64,000 nt of DNA from Leucobacter tardus (GCF_017583045.1 NZ_JAGFBF010000001.1:558001-622000), one strand, 5' to 3'. Counted from the first letter of the stretch, positions 8,998 through 18,124 are shown. The notes: generated by a model not told the origin, from the sequence alone. A program made the numbers and translations.

Positions 8998-9019
8998 GCC
9001 GACCGACCGTTCGGACAGT
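8998..9019. promoter_or_regulatory. PaaR-like operator 1
   Basis: On the minus strand this 22-mer reads ACTGTCCG, AA, CG, GT, CGGTCGGC. It matches the two half-sites ACTNACCG and CGGTNAGT around a central CG, which I recall for the corynebacterial PaaR operator, with about three mismatches. It lies between the MFS gene and paaJ. Confidence 0.6.
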
Positions 9020-9021
9020 AA

Positions 9022-9032
9022 TGTACTGTACA
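9022..9032. promoter_or_regulatory. Short palindrome TGTACTGTACA
   Basis: A perfect 11-base palindrome next to the first PaaR-like site in the transporter/paaJ divergent region. Function unknown; it may be part of an operator or overlap a promoter element. Confidence 0.35.
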
Positions 9033-9050
9033 GGCATCAGTCGTTGCGTC

Positions 9051-9080
9051 ACAATATCGCGACGGCTATCGTGATATTGT
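9051..9080. promoter_or_regulatory. 12-bp inverted repeat in the transporter/paaJ promoter
   Basis: Arms ACAATATCGCGA (9051-9062) and TCGTGATATTGT (9069-9080) differ at one pair and are separated by six bases. The repeat is AT-rich against a GC-rich background and is distinct from the PaaR-like sites on either side. It looks like the operator of a further regulator. Confidence 0.55.
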
Positions 9081-9099
9081 TACCGAACGTTCAGTCATT
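9078..9099. promoter_or_regulatory. PaaR-like operator 2
   Basis: The core ACCGAACGTTCAGT differs from the symmetric core at one position, and the outer bases are weaker, with about four mismatches in 22. It lies 40 bases before the paaJ start. Confidence 0.5.
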
Positions 9100-9139
9100 A
9101 AATCGGTGCTGGGCGGGTGCGACAGGGAGGTCTCGACCC

Positions 9140-10339
9140 ATGGCAGATGCATATCTCGTGGGCGGTGTCCGCACGCCGGTCGGACGTTACGGCGGCGCCC
9201 TCGCCGGAGTTCGGCCCGACGATCTCGCCGCGATAGTGCTCGCCGCCGCGGCTGATCGCGCGGGGGCTCCACGCGATGCGTTCGACGAGGTGATCCTCGG
9301 CGCGGCGAACCAGGCAGGGGAAGACAACCGCAACGTGGCGCGCATGGCGACATTGCTCGCGGGATTCCCCGATGCTCTGCCCGGCTACACCGTGAACCGT
9401 CTCTGCGCCTCCGGGATGACCGCGGTCGCGAATGCGGGTCAGGCGGTCAGGGCCGGCGACGCCGACCTGATCCTCGCAGGGGGAGTCGAGTCGATGACCC
9501 GCGCCCCGTGGGTGCAGGCGAAACCCGCCAAGCCGTGGGCGAAGCCGGGCGAGCAGTTCGACACCTCCATCGGGTGGCGCTTCACGAACCCCGAGTTCTT
9601 GCGGCGCGAGAAGGCGACATTCGCGATGCCGGAGACGGCAGAAGAGGTCGCACGCGTCGATGGCATCAGTCGGGAGGACGCGGATGCGTTCGCCGCTGAG
9701 AGCCACCGCCGCGCGCTCGCGGCCATCGAGGCCGGTCGCTTCGACGACGAGATCGTCGCCGTCGAGGTGCCTGCGGGTCGCGGCACCACCGCGACCGTCG
9801 ACACGGATGAGGGCCCCCGCCCCGGTACGACGACCGAAGTACTCGCGGGACTGCGACCCGTGGTCGCCGGGGGCAGCGTCGTCACCGCCGGTAACTCGTC
9901 GTCGTTGAACGACGGGGCGAGCGCCCTGCTCGTGGCGAGCGAGCGCGCCATCGAGCAGCACGGACTCACGCCGCGCGCCCGCATCGTGACGAGTGTCTCG
10001 GCCGCGCTCGCGCCCGAGATCATGGGACTCGGACCCGTTCCCGCCACCGAAATCGCACTCCAGCGCGCCGGGCTCAGCTTCGACGACATCGGGTCGATCG
10101 AGATCAACGAGGCGTTCGCGACGCAGTCGCTCGCGTCGATTCGCCGACTCGGACTGGATCCGGCGCGTGTCAATGCCGACGGCGGCGCCATCGCGCTCGG
10201 GCATCCGCTCGGTTCGTCGGGCTCCCGCCTGCTCGTCACGCTGCTCGGCCGCATGGAGCGAGAGGGCTCCCGCTACGGACTCGCAACCATGTGCGTCGGC
10301 GTCGGGCAGGGCACCGCGACGATCGTGGAACGGGTGTGA
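9140..10339 (+). CDS. paaJ: Beta-ketoadipyl-CoA thiolase
   Basis: 399 residues. ATG 9140 follows AGGGAGG. The nucleophilic cysteine lies in NRLCASGMTAVANA, and the C-terminal GHPLGSSGSRLL and CVGVGQGTA motifs carry the catalytic His and Cys. It performs the last step of the phenylacetate route, splitting 3-oxoadipyl-CoA (and earlier 3-oxo-5,6-didehydrosuberyl-CoA) with CoA to acetyl-CoA and succinyl-CoA. It is the first gene of a four-gene paa operon. A general acetyl-CoA acetyltransferase is the alternative, but the company of paaH and paaZ decides. Confidence 0.88.
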   Translation: MADAYLVGGVRTPVGRYGGALAGVRPDDLAAIVLAAAADRAGAPRDAFDEVILGAANQAGEDNRNVARMATLLAGFPDALPGYTVNRLCASGMTAVANAGQAVRAGDADLILAGGVESMTRAPWVQAKPAKPWAKPGEQFDTSIGWRFTNPEFLRREKATFAMPETAEEVARVDGISREDADAFAAESHRRALAAIEAGRFDDEIVAVEVPAGRGTTATVDTDEGPRPGTTTEVLAGLRPVVAGGSVVTAGNSSSLNDGASALLVASERAIEQHGLTPRARIVTSVSAALAPEIMGLGPVPATEIALQRAGLSFDDIGSIEINEAFATQSLASIRRLGLDPARVNADGGAIALGHPLGSSGSRLLVTLLGRMEREGSRYGLATMCVGVGQGTATIVERV

Positions 10340-10344
10340 TCGGC

Positions 10345-11100
10345 ATGACTTCAGCATCCGCACCGCTGCGCCTCGAGGATCGCGGCACCCATGTTCTCGC
10401 GACGGTGAACCGTCCCGAGAAGCGGAACGCGATCGATCAGGATCTCATCGACGCGCTCCACGAACTCTGCGCTGAACTGGAAGCCTCCCCGCGGACGCTG
10501 ATCCTCCGCGGTGCCGGCGGCGACTTCGCCGCGGGGGCCGACATCGCTCAGCTGCGCGAACGCCGCGCTCCCGAGGCGCGGGCGGGTATCAACACCCGGG
10601 CATTCATGCGGGTCCACGCGCTTCCCATGCCCGTGATCGCGGTGCTCGACGGTTACGCGCTCGGCGGGGGAGCCGAGCTCGCCTACGCCGCAGACATCCG
10701 GTTCGGCACACCGACCCTCAAGATCGGGAATCCCGAGACCGGACTCGGCATCATCGCCGCCGCCGGTGCCTCGTGGCGGCTCCGCGAACTCGTCGGCGAA
10801 CCGCTGGCGGCGGAGATCCTGCTCGCCGGCCGTGTTCTGGATGCCGATGCGGCGCTCGCCGCGGGTCTCATCACGCGCCTCGCCGACGATGGCGACGCCG
10901 CGCTCGAGGCTGCCGAACGGACCGCCGGGCGCATCGCGAAGCTCGACGCGGCCGCGGTGCAGGCGACGAAGCGCGTGCTGGGAGCCCCGCGATCGGCGCA
11001 CCCCGAGATCGATCTCGCCGAGCAGGCGATCCTGTTCGACAGCCCGGAGAAGCACCGACGCATGACCGAATTCCTCGAACGGAAGCAGGAGCAGCGATGA
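10345..11100 (+). CDS. paaF: Enoyl-CoA hydratase (PaaF-type)
   Basis: 251 residues. ATG 10345 is taken; GTG 10336, overlapping the thiolase stop, is equally possible. The crotonase fold is clear, and both hydratase glutamates are present: in GGGAELAYAADIRF and in IGNPETGLGI. The oxyanion-hole segment is GAGGDFAAGADIAQL. It should hydrate 2,3-dehydroadipyl-CoA to 3-hydroxyadipyl-CoA. Its stop overlaps the next start (ATGA). The second crotonase in this window lacks these glutamates, so this copy is the better PaaF. Confidence 0.8.
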   Translation: MTSASAPLRLEDRGTHVLATVNRPEKRNAIDQDLIDALHELCAELEASPRTLILRGAGGDFAAGADIAQLRERRAPEARAGINTRAFMRVHALPMPVIAVLDGYALGGGAELAYAADIRFGTPTLKIGNPETGLGIIAAAGASWRLRELVGEPLAAEILLAGRVLDADAALAAGLITRLADDGDAALEAAERTAGRIAKLDAAAVQATKRVLGAPRSAHPEIDLAEQAILFDSPEKHRRMTEFLERKQEQR

Positions 11101-11954
11101 CCGAGACCATCCCCTCGCGCGTCGGCGTGCTCGGCGGCGGGCGCATGGGCGCTGGCATCGCGCATGCGTTCCTGCTGGCGGGCGCCTCCGTCGTCGTCGT
11201 CGAACGCGATGTGGCTGCGGCCGAGGCGGCGCAACAGCGCATCGAGAAGAGCGTCGACGCATCGATCGCGCGCGGGTTCGACGGCAGCGCGCAGCAGCTG
11301 AAGCAGGCGCTCACCGTGGCGACCGACCCCGGCGCGTTCGGCGCGTGCCGACTCGTGATCGAGGCGGTGCCCGAATCGCTCGAACTGAAGCTCGACGCCC
11401 TGCGCGAGATCGAACGACAGCTGCCGCAGGATGCCGTGCTGGCGTCGAACACCTCGTCGATCCCGCTCGGGCGCTTGGCCGACGCACTCGATCGACCCGA
11501 GCAGTTCATCGGGCTGCACTTCTTCAACCCGGTCCCGGCCTCCGCGCTCGTCGAGATCGTTGTGAGCGCGCACACGGCCCCGGTGCTCCCCGAGCGCGCG
11601 CGAACGTGGGTGGAGGCGCTCGGCAAGACGCCGATCACCGTCGCCGACGCCCCCGGATTCGCCTCGAGCCGTCTCGGCGTCGCACTCGCGCTCGAAGCCA
11701 TGCGCATGGTCGAGCAGGGCGTCGCGAGTGCGCGCGACATCGATCTCGCGATGGAACTCGGCTACCGCCACCCCACCGGCCCGCTGCGGACCACCGACAT
11801 CGTCGGTCTCGATGTGCGCCTCGGCATCGCAGACCAGCTCGAGCGCGAGCTCGGGGCGGGGTTCACCCCACCGCAGATTCTCCGCGACATGGTCTCGGAG
11901 GGAAAGCTCGGCCGGAAGAGTGGTCAGGGCTTCTACGACTGGAACGACGAGTGA
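11097..11954 (+). CDS. paaH: 3-hydroxyacyl-CoA dehydrogenase (3-hydroxyadipyl-CoA)
   Basis: 285 residues, ATG 11097 inside the preceding stop. The N-terminal Rossmann motif is VGVLGGGRMGAGIAHAF. The active-site region LIGLHFFNPVPASALVEIV supplies the catalytic His, and SSRLGVALALEAMRMVEQG begins the C-terminal dimer domain, with GYRHPTGPL typical of the family. It oxidises 3-hydroxyadipyl-CoA to 3-oxoadipyl-CoA with NAD. It is a single-domain enzyme, shorter than the fused E. coli PaaH, as in most actinobacteria. Confidence 0.9.
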   Translation: MTETIPSRVGVLGGGRMGAGIAHAFLLAGASVVVVERDVAAAEAAQQRIEKSVDASIARGFDGSAQQLKQALTVATDPGAFGACRLVIEAVPESLELKLDALREIERQLPQDAVLASNTSSIPLGRLADALDRPEQFIGLHFFNPVPASALVEIVVSAHTAPVLPERARTWVEALGKTPITVADAPGFASSRLGVALALEAMRMVEQGVASARDIDLAMELGYRHPTGPLRTTDIVGLDVRLGIADQLERELGAGFTPPQILRDMVSEGKLGRKSGQGFYDWNDE

Positions 11955-12012
11955 CCACGGCTCACTCGCACACACCCGAACGCGGCGGAGCCGCACGACT
12001 GGAGGAATCCCG

Positions 12013-14052
12013 ATGACGCGCACCCTGCAGAGTTATGTCCACGACGCCTGGTGGACCCCCGCCGATGACGTCTCGGGCACCGAAGTGCGCGACGCGTCGA
12101 CGGGCGAGGTGGTCGCCAGGGTGTCGAGCGAGGGGCTCGATCTCGCCGGCGCGATGGATTTCGCGCGCACGACGGGCCAGACGAGTCTCGGCGCGCTCAC
12201 CTTCCATCAGCGCGCCGTGATCCTGAAGCAGCTCGCGTTGGCGCTCACCGATCGCAAGCGCGAACTGTACGCGCTCTCGAGTCGCACGGGTGCGACGAAA
12301 GGCGATTCGTGGGTCGACGTCGACGGCGGGATCGGGGTGCTCTTCACCTACTCGGGCAAGGGGCGCCGTGAGCTGCCGAATGCGCGGGTGCAGCTCGACG
12401 GGCCCGTCGAGGTGCTGGCGAAGGACGGTTCATTCCTGGGGCGGCATATTCGCACCACGCTCCCGGGCGTCGCCGTGCAGATCAACGCCTTCAACTTCCC
12501 GGTGTGGGGTGCGCTCGAGAAGTTCGCACCGACGTTCCTCGCCGGCATGCCCACGATCGTGAAGCCAGCGACGCCCGGAGCGTACCTCGCCGAGCACCTG
12601 GTGCGGATCATGGTCGAATCCGAGCTGCTGCCCGCGGGGTCGCTGCAGCTGGTGTCGGGTTCGGTGCGCCACGTCTTCGATCACGCCCGGCTCGGCGACG
12701 TCGTCTCCTTCACCGGTTCCGCGTCGACGGCGGATCAGCTGCGCCGGCACGACGCCGTGCAGACGGGCGGGGTCATCTTCAACGCCGAGACGGACTCGAT
12801 CAACGCGTCCGTGCTCGGTCCGGACGCGGTCGAGGGCACACCCGAGTTCGATGCGTACGTGCGTCAGCTGGTCACCGAGATGACGTCGAAGGCGGGGCAG
12901 AAGTGCACCGCGATTCGCCGCGCGATCGTACCGGCCGCGTCAGCCGAGGCGATCGTTGCAGCGGTCGAATCGCGCATCGCCGAGAAGATCGTCGTCGGCG
13001 ACCCGCGCGAGGAGGGCGTCACGATGGGCGCGCTCGCCTCGGCGGAGCAGCGGGCCGAGGTCTTCCGGCAGGTGCAGCGCCTCGTCGACGGGGGCGGACG
13101 CGTCGTGGTCGGTGCGGGGCAGGATCCGGAGGCCGACGGCGCCTTCGCCGATCCGATGCTTCTCCGCTTCGACGACCCTGCCGCGCCGCGCGTCCACGAC
13201 ACCGAGGCCTTCGGGCCCGTGTCGTCCGTGATCACCTACGAGACGCCGGCGCAGGCCGCCGACCTCGTGGTGCGCGGCGGCGGATCCCTCGTTACGAGCG
13301 TGGCCTCGGCCGACCCGCAGTTCGTCGCCGAGCTGACGCGTCGCACGGCGGCGGCGAACGGACGCATCCTCGTGCTCGACCGGGTCGACGCGCGCAGCTC
13401 GACGGGACACGGGTCGCCCCTCCCGATGCTCGTGCACGGCGGCCCCGGCCGGGCCGGCGGCGGCGAAGAGCTCGGCGGCGTGCGCAGCGTGTTCCACTAC
13501 ATGCAGCGGACCGCGATCCAGGGCAGCCCCGAGATGCTCACCGCGATCACCGGTGTCTGGCACGCGGGCGCCGATACGCGCGACGACCAGCACCCCTTCC
13601 GCAAGCCGCTGCAGGATCTGCGCATCGGCGACCGGGTCGTCTCGGAGGAGCGCGAGATCACTCTCGACGACATCGCGCACTTCGCGCAGTTCACCGGCGA
13701 CACGTTCTACGCCCACACCGACGAGGAGGCGGCGGCGGCGAACCCGTTCTTCCCGGGCCGCGTCGCCCACGGGTACCTGTTGCTCTCGTTTGCCGCCGGT
13801 CTCTTCGTGTCCCCCGAGCCCGGCCCCGTGCTCGCGAACTACGGGCTCGAGTCGCTGCGGTTCGTGACGCCGGTCTCGCCGGGGGACCGGATCCGCGTCG
13901 CGCTCACGGCGAAGGAAATCATTCCCCGCGAGACCCACGATTACGGCGAGGTGCACTGGGACGCGGTGCTCACCAACCAGGAGGGTGAGACGGTCGCGAC
14001 CTACGACGTGCTCACCCTCGTGTCGAAGACCCCGGAGATCCCGGCCGAGTAG
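12013..14052 (+). CDS. paaZ: Oxepin-CoA hydrolase / 3-oxo-5,6-dehydrosuberyl-CoA semialdehyde dehydrogenase
   Basis: 679 residues, with GGAGG upstream of ATG 12013. An N-terminal aldehyde dehydrogenase domain (about residues 1-520) has its catalytic cysteine in KAGQKCTAIRR and the general base in NAETDSINASVLG. A C-terminal MaoC-type hydratase domain (about 535-679) has the Asp-x4-His pair in GDTFYAHTDEEAA and the PFFPGRVAHGYLLLS helix. The MaoC domain opens the oxepin-CoA ring, and the dehydrogenase oxidises the resulting aldehyde before it cyclises to a dead-end product. Length matches the E. coli enzyme. A terminator follows directly. Confidence 0.94.
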   Translation: MTRTLQSYVHDAWWTPADDVSGTEVRDASTGEVVARVSSEGLDLAGAMDFARTTGQTSLGALTFHQRAVILKQLALALTDRKRELYALSSRTGATKGDSWVDVDGGIGVLFTYSGKGRRELPNARVQLDGPVEVLAKDGSFLGRHIRTTLPGVAVQINAFNFPVWGALEKFAPTFLAGMPTIVKPATPGAYLAEHLVRIMVESELLPAGSLQLVSGSVRHVFDHARLGDVVSFTGSASTADQLRRHDAVQTGGVIFNAETDSINASVLGPDAVEGTPEFDAYVRQLVTEMTSKAGQKCTAIRRAIVPAASAEAIVAAVESRIAEKIVVGDPREEGVTMGALASAEQRAEVFRQVQRLVDGGGRVVVGAGQDPEADGAFADPMLLRFDDPAAPRVHDTEAFGPVSSVITYETPAQAADLVVRGGGSLVTSVASADPQFVAELTRRTAAANGRILVLDRVDARSSTGHGSPLPMLVHGGPGRAGGGEELGGVRSVFHYMQRTAIQGSPEMLTAITGVWHAGADTRDDQHPFRKPLQDLRIGDRVVSEEREITLDDIAHFAQFTGDTFYAHTDEEAAAANPFFPGRVAHGYLLLSFAAGLFVSPEPGPVLANYGLESLRFVTPVSPGDRIRVALTAKEIIPRETHDYGEVHWDAVLTNQEGETVATYDVLTLVSKTPEIPAE

Positions 14053-14060
14053 TCCGCGGC

Positions 14061-14096
14061 CCGCTGCCTCGGGGCCGTGCGGCCCTGAGGCAGCGG
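14061..14096 (+). terminator. Terminator of the paaJ-paaZ operon
   Basis: 10-bp arms CCGCTGCCTC/GAGGCAGCGG with an inner GGGCC/GGCCC stem, nine bases after the paaZ stop. Confidence 0.8.
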
Positions 14097-14130
14097 CAAT
14101 CGTCGCCGATCTCTGACTAGGATCTGGAGC

Positions 14131-14451
14131 ATGACTCAACGCCCATCACCGCGCGGTCGGCGGGTATTCATCTGGGGGATCACGTCGACGATCCTGTCGA
14201 CGATCGGGATCGTGCCCCTCATCGTCGTGTTCATCCTCGGGACGACCGTTGATCCGAATTACGGCTGGCTCCTGTTCGTCTGCATCCCCTTCTCGCTGCT
14301 CGCCGGCGGGCTCGGCGTGGTGTTCGGGATCATCGGGATCTTCGCCGCGCGCGACACGCAGCAACGGTCGGTGTGGCCGACGGTCGGTCTGCTCATCGGC
14401 GGTGTCCAACTGCTATACGCCATGATCTTCTTCAGCGGCGCCCTGAGCTGA
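14131..14451 (+). CDS. Small multi-pass membrane protein, function unknown
   Basis: 106 residues. After a short basic N-terminus (RGRRVF) there are three hydrophobic segments, roughly residues 15-37, 46-72 and 85-103, separated by a charged loop with RDTQQRS. It resembles DUF4190-like small membrane proteins of actinobacteria in size and layout, but I do not recognise the family. A TAGGAT hexamer ends 7 nt before the ATG, and a terminator separates it from paaZ, so it is probably transcribed on its own from a leaderless promoter. Confidence 0.65.
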   Translation: MTQRPSPRGRRVFIWGITSTILSTIGIVPLIVVFILGTTVDPNYGWLLFVCIPFSLLAGGLGVVFGIIGIFAARDTQQRSVWPTVGLLIGGVQLLYAMIFFSGALS

Positions 14452-14488
14452 CGGCGGCCGGGACAGCCGAGGTGCGCGCGGGTCGGCG

Positions 14489-15697
14489 TCACGGGCGCAG
14501 GGCGCCCCGCAGATCCTCGCTGATGCGACGTCGGCAGAGTTCGGTCAGCCACGCGGAGAACGCGAGGTGGCGATCGGGGCCGTGGGTGAGGTCGATTCCC
14601 GTGAGCTGCTTGATCTGCCGTTGGCGGTACAGGATCGTGGTTCGGTGGACCCGCAGGATCGCCGCGGCGCTTTCGCCGTGGTGGGCGTGGAAGAGCGCGG
14701 CGGTCGTCTCGAACGCGTAGCCCTCGGGTGCCCGCAGCAGACCGATGAACCGGGTGAGCCGTTCGCCTCCGGGCGCCGACGCCTCCGGTGGCACGTCCAC
14801 GGCGAAGCTCGCGATCTGCTCCCAGAGGATGAAAACATCGTCCGCGCAGAGTTCACTGCCGAGCGTCTGCGCCACCGCGGCACGCGCATAGCGACATCTC
14901 AGCGGCTCGTCCGCGCGAGACAGTGCGACACCGACCGTGCCGGAACGCACCTCGCGGTTCGCGGCCGACAACAGATCCGTGATCGCCGCGTCGTAGGACC
15001 GTGATGCGTGATCCGGGTAGTCGAGCACCGATACCAGTCGACCGTGATCCTCGATGCTCGCGACGGCACTGAATCCGAATATTCTGGCGATGCGCACGAC
15101 GGTGCTCAGCGTGCGTTCGGCATGATCGTGCGCACCGTCCCCGGAGATCGCGACGCACGCAACGGTGAGGGCTTGGTCGACGGACTCGACGGCGCCATCC
15201 ATCGGATCGCCCGGGGCGGGGTCATGAGCGCCGTCGTCGGTGCCCAGCAAGGAGCGTTCGATGTGCGCTCTGCGACGATTCCGTCGATCGACGGGCTCGA
15301 CGATGGACCGTTCGGCGAGCGCTGCGACGATCCGTTCCGCATACCGATCGATGATCGCGGCATCGGGGGCTGCGCCCTGGTCGAGAAGCCACAGGTACGC
15401 CATGCCGTTCCCGAGGTTGTAGCACCACCTGGCCTCGATGGAGAGGGCTGTGTTGCGAGGCACGTACGAGGGACGATTCGGGGTACTCTCCTGCATGCGC
15501 TTCCAGAAGTAGGTGCGCGCCTCCTCCGGCATCCGTCGCTGCAGCAGCAGGTTGATCCGGTAGGGGTCGGCGTCGCCGTAGTCCCGGGTGACGGCGATCA
15601 GCTCGCCGTCGGGAGTGTCGATCGCCACGGACTGGCCCAGTGTCGCTGCCAAGCCCTCGATGCTCGCCTGCAGCTCGTCGACCAGTCTCTTCTCCAT
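14489..15697 (-). CDS. PucR-family transcriptional regulator
   Basis: 402 residues from ATG 15697, behind GAAGG. The C-terminal helix-turn-helix of the PucR/CdaR type is clear: TTAALFHAHHGESAAAILRV followed by HRTTILYRQRQIKQLTGID. The N-terminal part contains a GAF/sensor-like segment (VAIDTPDGELIAVTRDYGD) and a middle region with no recognised motif. PucR-type proteins activate purine, proline, sugar-acid or amine catabolic genes. It lies directly downstream of an ornithine-cyclodeaminase-family gene and an MFS transporter on the same strand, so it likely controls them. Confidence 0.82.
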   Translation of the reverse strand: MEKRLVDELQASIEGLAATLGQSVAIDTPDGELIAVTRDYGDADPYRINLLLQRRMPEEARTYFWKRMQESTPNRPSYVPRNTALSIEARWCYNLGNGMAYLWLLDQGAAPDAAIIDRYAERIVAALAERSIVEPVDRRNRRRAHIERSLLGTDDGAHDPAPGDPMDGAVESVDQALTVACVAISGDGAHDHAERTLSTVVRIARIFGFSAVASIEDHGRLVSVLDYPDHASRSYDAAITDLLSAANREVRSGTVGVALSRADEPLRCRYARAAVAQTLGSELCADDVFILWEQIASFAVDVPPEASAPGGERLTRFIGLLRAPEGYAFETTAALFHAHHGESAAAILRVHRTTILYRQRQIKQLTGIDLTHGPDRHLAFSAWLTELCRRRISEDLRGALRP

Positions 15698-15737
15698 GGC
15701 ACCTTCGCTTCCGCCACGACACACGCTACCCGAATGC

Positions 15738-15772
15738 GCCGGGAGGGGTGGGACAGCCCACCTCCTCCCGGC
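15738..15772 (-). terminator. Terminator hairpin after the cyclodeaminase-family gene
   Basis: GCCGGGAGGGGTGGG pairs with CCCACCTCCTCCCGGC with one bulge and a four-base loop. It separates the cyclodeaminase-family gene from the PucR gene on the minus strand. Confidence 0.65.
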
Positions 15773-15779
15773 TTCGCGC

Positions 15780-16772
15780 TCAGAGCTCGAGCAGAGTCCC
15801 GGCGCCCTGCGCCTCAGCCGCCTCGTGAATCGCCTGCGCGACAGCCATATCGCAGACGGCCATACCGATGTTGCTGTTGACGATCAGCTGGTCGGCCGAG
15901 GTCCGACCGGGCTTCAGATCCGCGAGCACCTCGCCCGACTCGGCGGCGATTACCGGGCTGCCGCCGGGGTAGTACCCCATTTCGACGAAGAGGTCGTGCT
16001 CCTCGGTCGAGTCGGTGATGTAGACGTCTGCCCGAAGCGGGATCTCGGGATCCCAGAACGTGTTGAGGTCACAGGGCAGGATGGTCTGGCCGGCCGACAC
16101 CCACTCGCTCTTCGCGAGCGCCATGGGTTCACGCACGACCAGAGTGGCCGAGCTCAGTACCTCGCACTCCTTCACCACCTGCTCGATGGAGGTGCCGACA
16201 CGCAGACGCACGCCGACGTCGGGCTGCAGGTCGGCGACGAGCTTCTCGGCGACCTCGGGGAAGCGGTCGTAGACCACGATCTCGCTGAGCGAGTCCAGGT
16301 GCTCGGCGGCGTAGCGCACGTGCTCGCGACCCTGCACGCCGGCGCCGAACATGCCGAAGCGCTCCGCACCCGGGTGCAGCTTCTTCGCCATGAGCACGGT
16401 GACCGCCGGGGTGCGCGCTGCCGTCAGCCAGGTGCTGTCCATCAACGTGGTCGGAACACCGGTTTCGACGTCGTTCAGGCACAGGACGCCGGTGGTCTGC
16501 GGCAGGTTGAACTCGCGCGGGTTGCGGGGGTAGCACTCGATCCATTTGGCTCCGACGACCTTCATCTCCGGGATGTAGGCCGGCATCGCGTGGAAGAAGA
16601 CGTCCTCGTAGGGGTGCACCCCGATCTTCGCGGGCATCTCGTACCGCTTGTTGCCGTGCTCGACGAGTGCCTGGTGCACCTTTTCGAGAACGGTGGCCCT
16701 CGTGATGCCGAGGTTCACGACTTCGGCCCTCGAGAGGTAGCGCATGTTCTGGCCGAGGGTGAGTGCAGACAT
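15780..16772 (-). CDS. Ornithine cyclodeaminase / mu-crystallin family protein
   Basis: 330 residues from ATG 16772, preceded by GAAAGGA. The substrate-side motif MPAKIGVHP and the Rossmann motif MFGAGVQGREHVRYA are present. So are the segment AKWIECYPRN, which carries a conserved Lys, and TGVLCLNDVETGVP. The family includes ornithine cyclodeaminase, alanine dehydrogenase of archaea, ketimine reductase and opine-type dehydrogenases, so the reaction on an imine or amino acid cannot be fixed here. It is downstream of an MFS transporter and upstream of a PucR regulator. Confidence 0.82.
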   Translation of the reverse strand: MSALTLGQNMRYLSRAEVVNLGITRATVLEKVHQALVEHGNKRYEMPAKIGVHPYEDVFFHAMPAYIPEMKVVGAKWIECYPRNPREFNLPQTTGVLCLNDVETGVPTTLMDSTWLTAARTPAVTVLMAKKLHPGAERFGMFGAGVQGREHVRYAAEHLDSLSEIVVYDRFPEVAEKLVADLQPDVGVRLRVGTSIEQVVKECEVLSSATLVVREPMALAKSEWVSAGQTILPCDLNTFWDPEIPLRADVYITDSTEEHDLFVEMGYYPGGSPVIAAESGEVLADLKPGRTSADQLIVNSNIGMAVCDMAVAQAIHEAAEAQGAGTLLEL

Positions 16773-16799
16773 AGTGAGTCCTTTCGGGGTGATGCGTAT

Positions 16800-18095
16800 T
16801 CAGGCGAGCGCGCGTCGGCCGGTTTCGGGCGCGAGCAGGATCGAGGCGATCAGGCCGACGAGCGGGAAGATCGCGAGGAGGAGGAGCGAGGCGTTGATGC
16901 CGACGGCGGCGATGAGGATCGGCATCAGGTATGTCGCCAGTGCGGCGCCGAGACGACTCATGGCGGCAGAGAATCCGACGCCCGAGGTGCGGAGTCGGGT
17001 CGGGAACATCTCGGACGGATACACGAACTGCAGGTTCGAAGAGCCTGACGCGACGAAGAGGTAGACACCCGTGGCGATCGCGAGGATCGCGAGCGGAGCT
17101 GTCGGGAAGACGCCGAGAATCAGGAGCGCGACGAGGGTGATCGCGAACGTCGAGATCGCGAACGTGCGTCGCTTCGAGGCGACGAGCACCCAGATGAAGA
17201 CGACAGCGCCGGCGAACTGGAGCATGTTCATGATGAAGTCGCGGCTGAACCCGTCGGGGAGTCCGAGATCGTTGAGCACCGGGGTGATGAACGTGAAGAT
17301 CGCGAAGAGGGGCCCGACCTGGCACGCCCAGAAGATGCCGGCGTACGCCGAGGTCTTGCGGTTCTCGCGGTTGAAGAGTTCGCTGAACCTCGCCGATTCG
17401 ACCTTCTGCTCGACGGGCGGCAGGGCCGTGCCCTCCGGGAAGTGCCGATCGACGATCGCACGCGCTTCGTCGTCTCTGCCCTGACTGATGAGCCAGCGCG
17501 GGGATTCGGGCAGCCGGATGCGCGCGATCGCGATGGCGACCGCCGGGATTGCACTGCTCGCCAGCACGATGCGCCAGTTCACGTCGGCCCAGGCGAGCGC
17601 GACGAAGTTGGCACTGACGAAGCCGAGGAACCAGGTCGCCTGTAGCGCGGAGAGGAAGTACCCCCGCACGCGCGCGGGGAGGAACTCCGAGAGCAGCGCG
17701 GCGCCGACGGCGTACTCGACGCCGATGGCCACGCCGATCAGGATCCGGTAGACGGCGAGGTCCCACGTGGAGACTGCGAAGAGTTGCAGCAGTGACAGGA
17801 TGACGAAGGCGATGAGGTTCCACCGGAAGACCACGCGACGACCCCAGCGATCGGCCGCGCGACCCAGCACGAGACCGCCGATGAAGATGCCGATGAGTGC
17901 GCTGGCGCCGATGAGACCCTGGCTGACGGCGGTGTAGTGCATCTCTTCTGTCGCCGCGGCGATCGATCCGCCGACAACGCCGAGGATGTACCCGTCGAGG
18001 GCGGTGCCGCCGAGGGTGCAGATGGCGGCGAGCGTGTGGAGTCTGTTCCACCGCGCGCCATCCATCGTCCGATGGTGAACGCTCGTCGAGCTCAT
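16800..18095 (-). CDS. MFS transporter, sugar-porter-like
   Basis: 431 residues. ATG 18095 is chosen because AAAGGAG stands upstream; earlier in-frame starts add 31 residues without similarity. Twelve membrane segments, with the family motifs GGTALDGYILGVVGGSIA in helix 1, GLVLGRAADRWGRRVVF in loop 2-3 and AVGAALLSEFLPARVRGYF in helix 5. It resembles the aromatic-acid/sugar porter branch. The cyclodeaminase-family gene follows after 27 bases, suggesting uptake of that enzyme's substrate. Two inverted repeats lie in its upstream region. Confidence 0.85.
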   Translation of the reverse strand: MSSTSVHHRTMDGARWNRLHTLAAICTLGGTALDGYILGVVGGSIAAATEEMHYTAVSQGLIGASALIGIFIGGLVLGRAADRWGRRVVFRWNLIAFVILSLLQLFAVSTWDLAVYRILIGVAIGVEYAVGAALLSEFLPARVRGYFLSALQATWFLGFVSANFVALAWADVNWRIVLASSAIPAVAIAIARIRLPESPRWLISQGRDDEARAIVDRHFPEGTALPPVEQKVESARFSELFNRENRKTSAYAGIFWACQVGPLFAIFTFITPVLNDLGLPDGFSRDFIMNMLQFAGAVVFIWVLVASKRRTFAISTFAITLVALLILGVFPTAPLAILAIATGVYLFVASGSSNLQFVYPSEMFPTRLRTSGVGFSAAMSRLGAALATYLMPILIAAVGINASLLLLAIFPLVGLIASILLAPETGRRALA

Positions 18096-18124
18096 GGGAT
18101 TGCTCCTTTGCAATGAGGAAAGAG

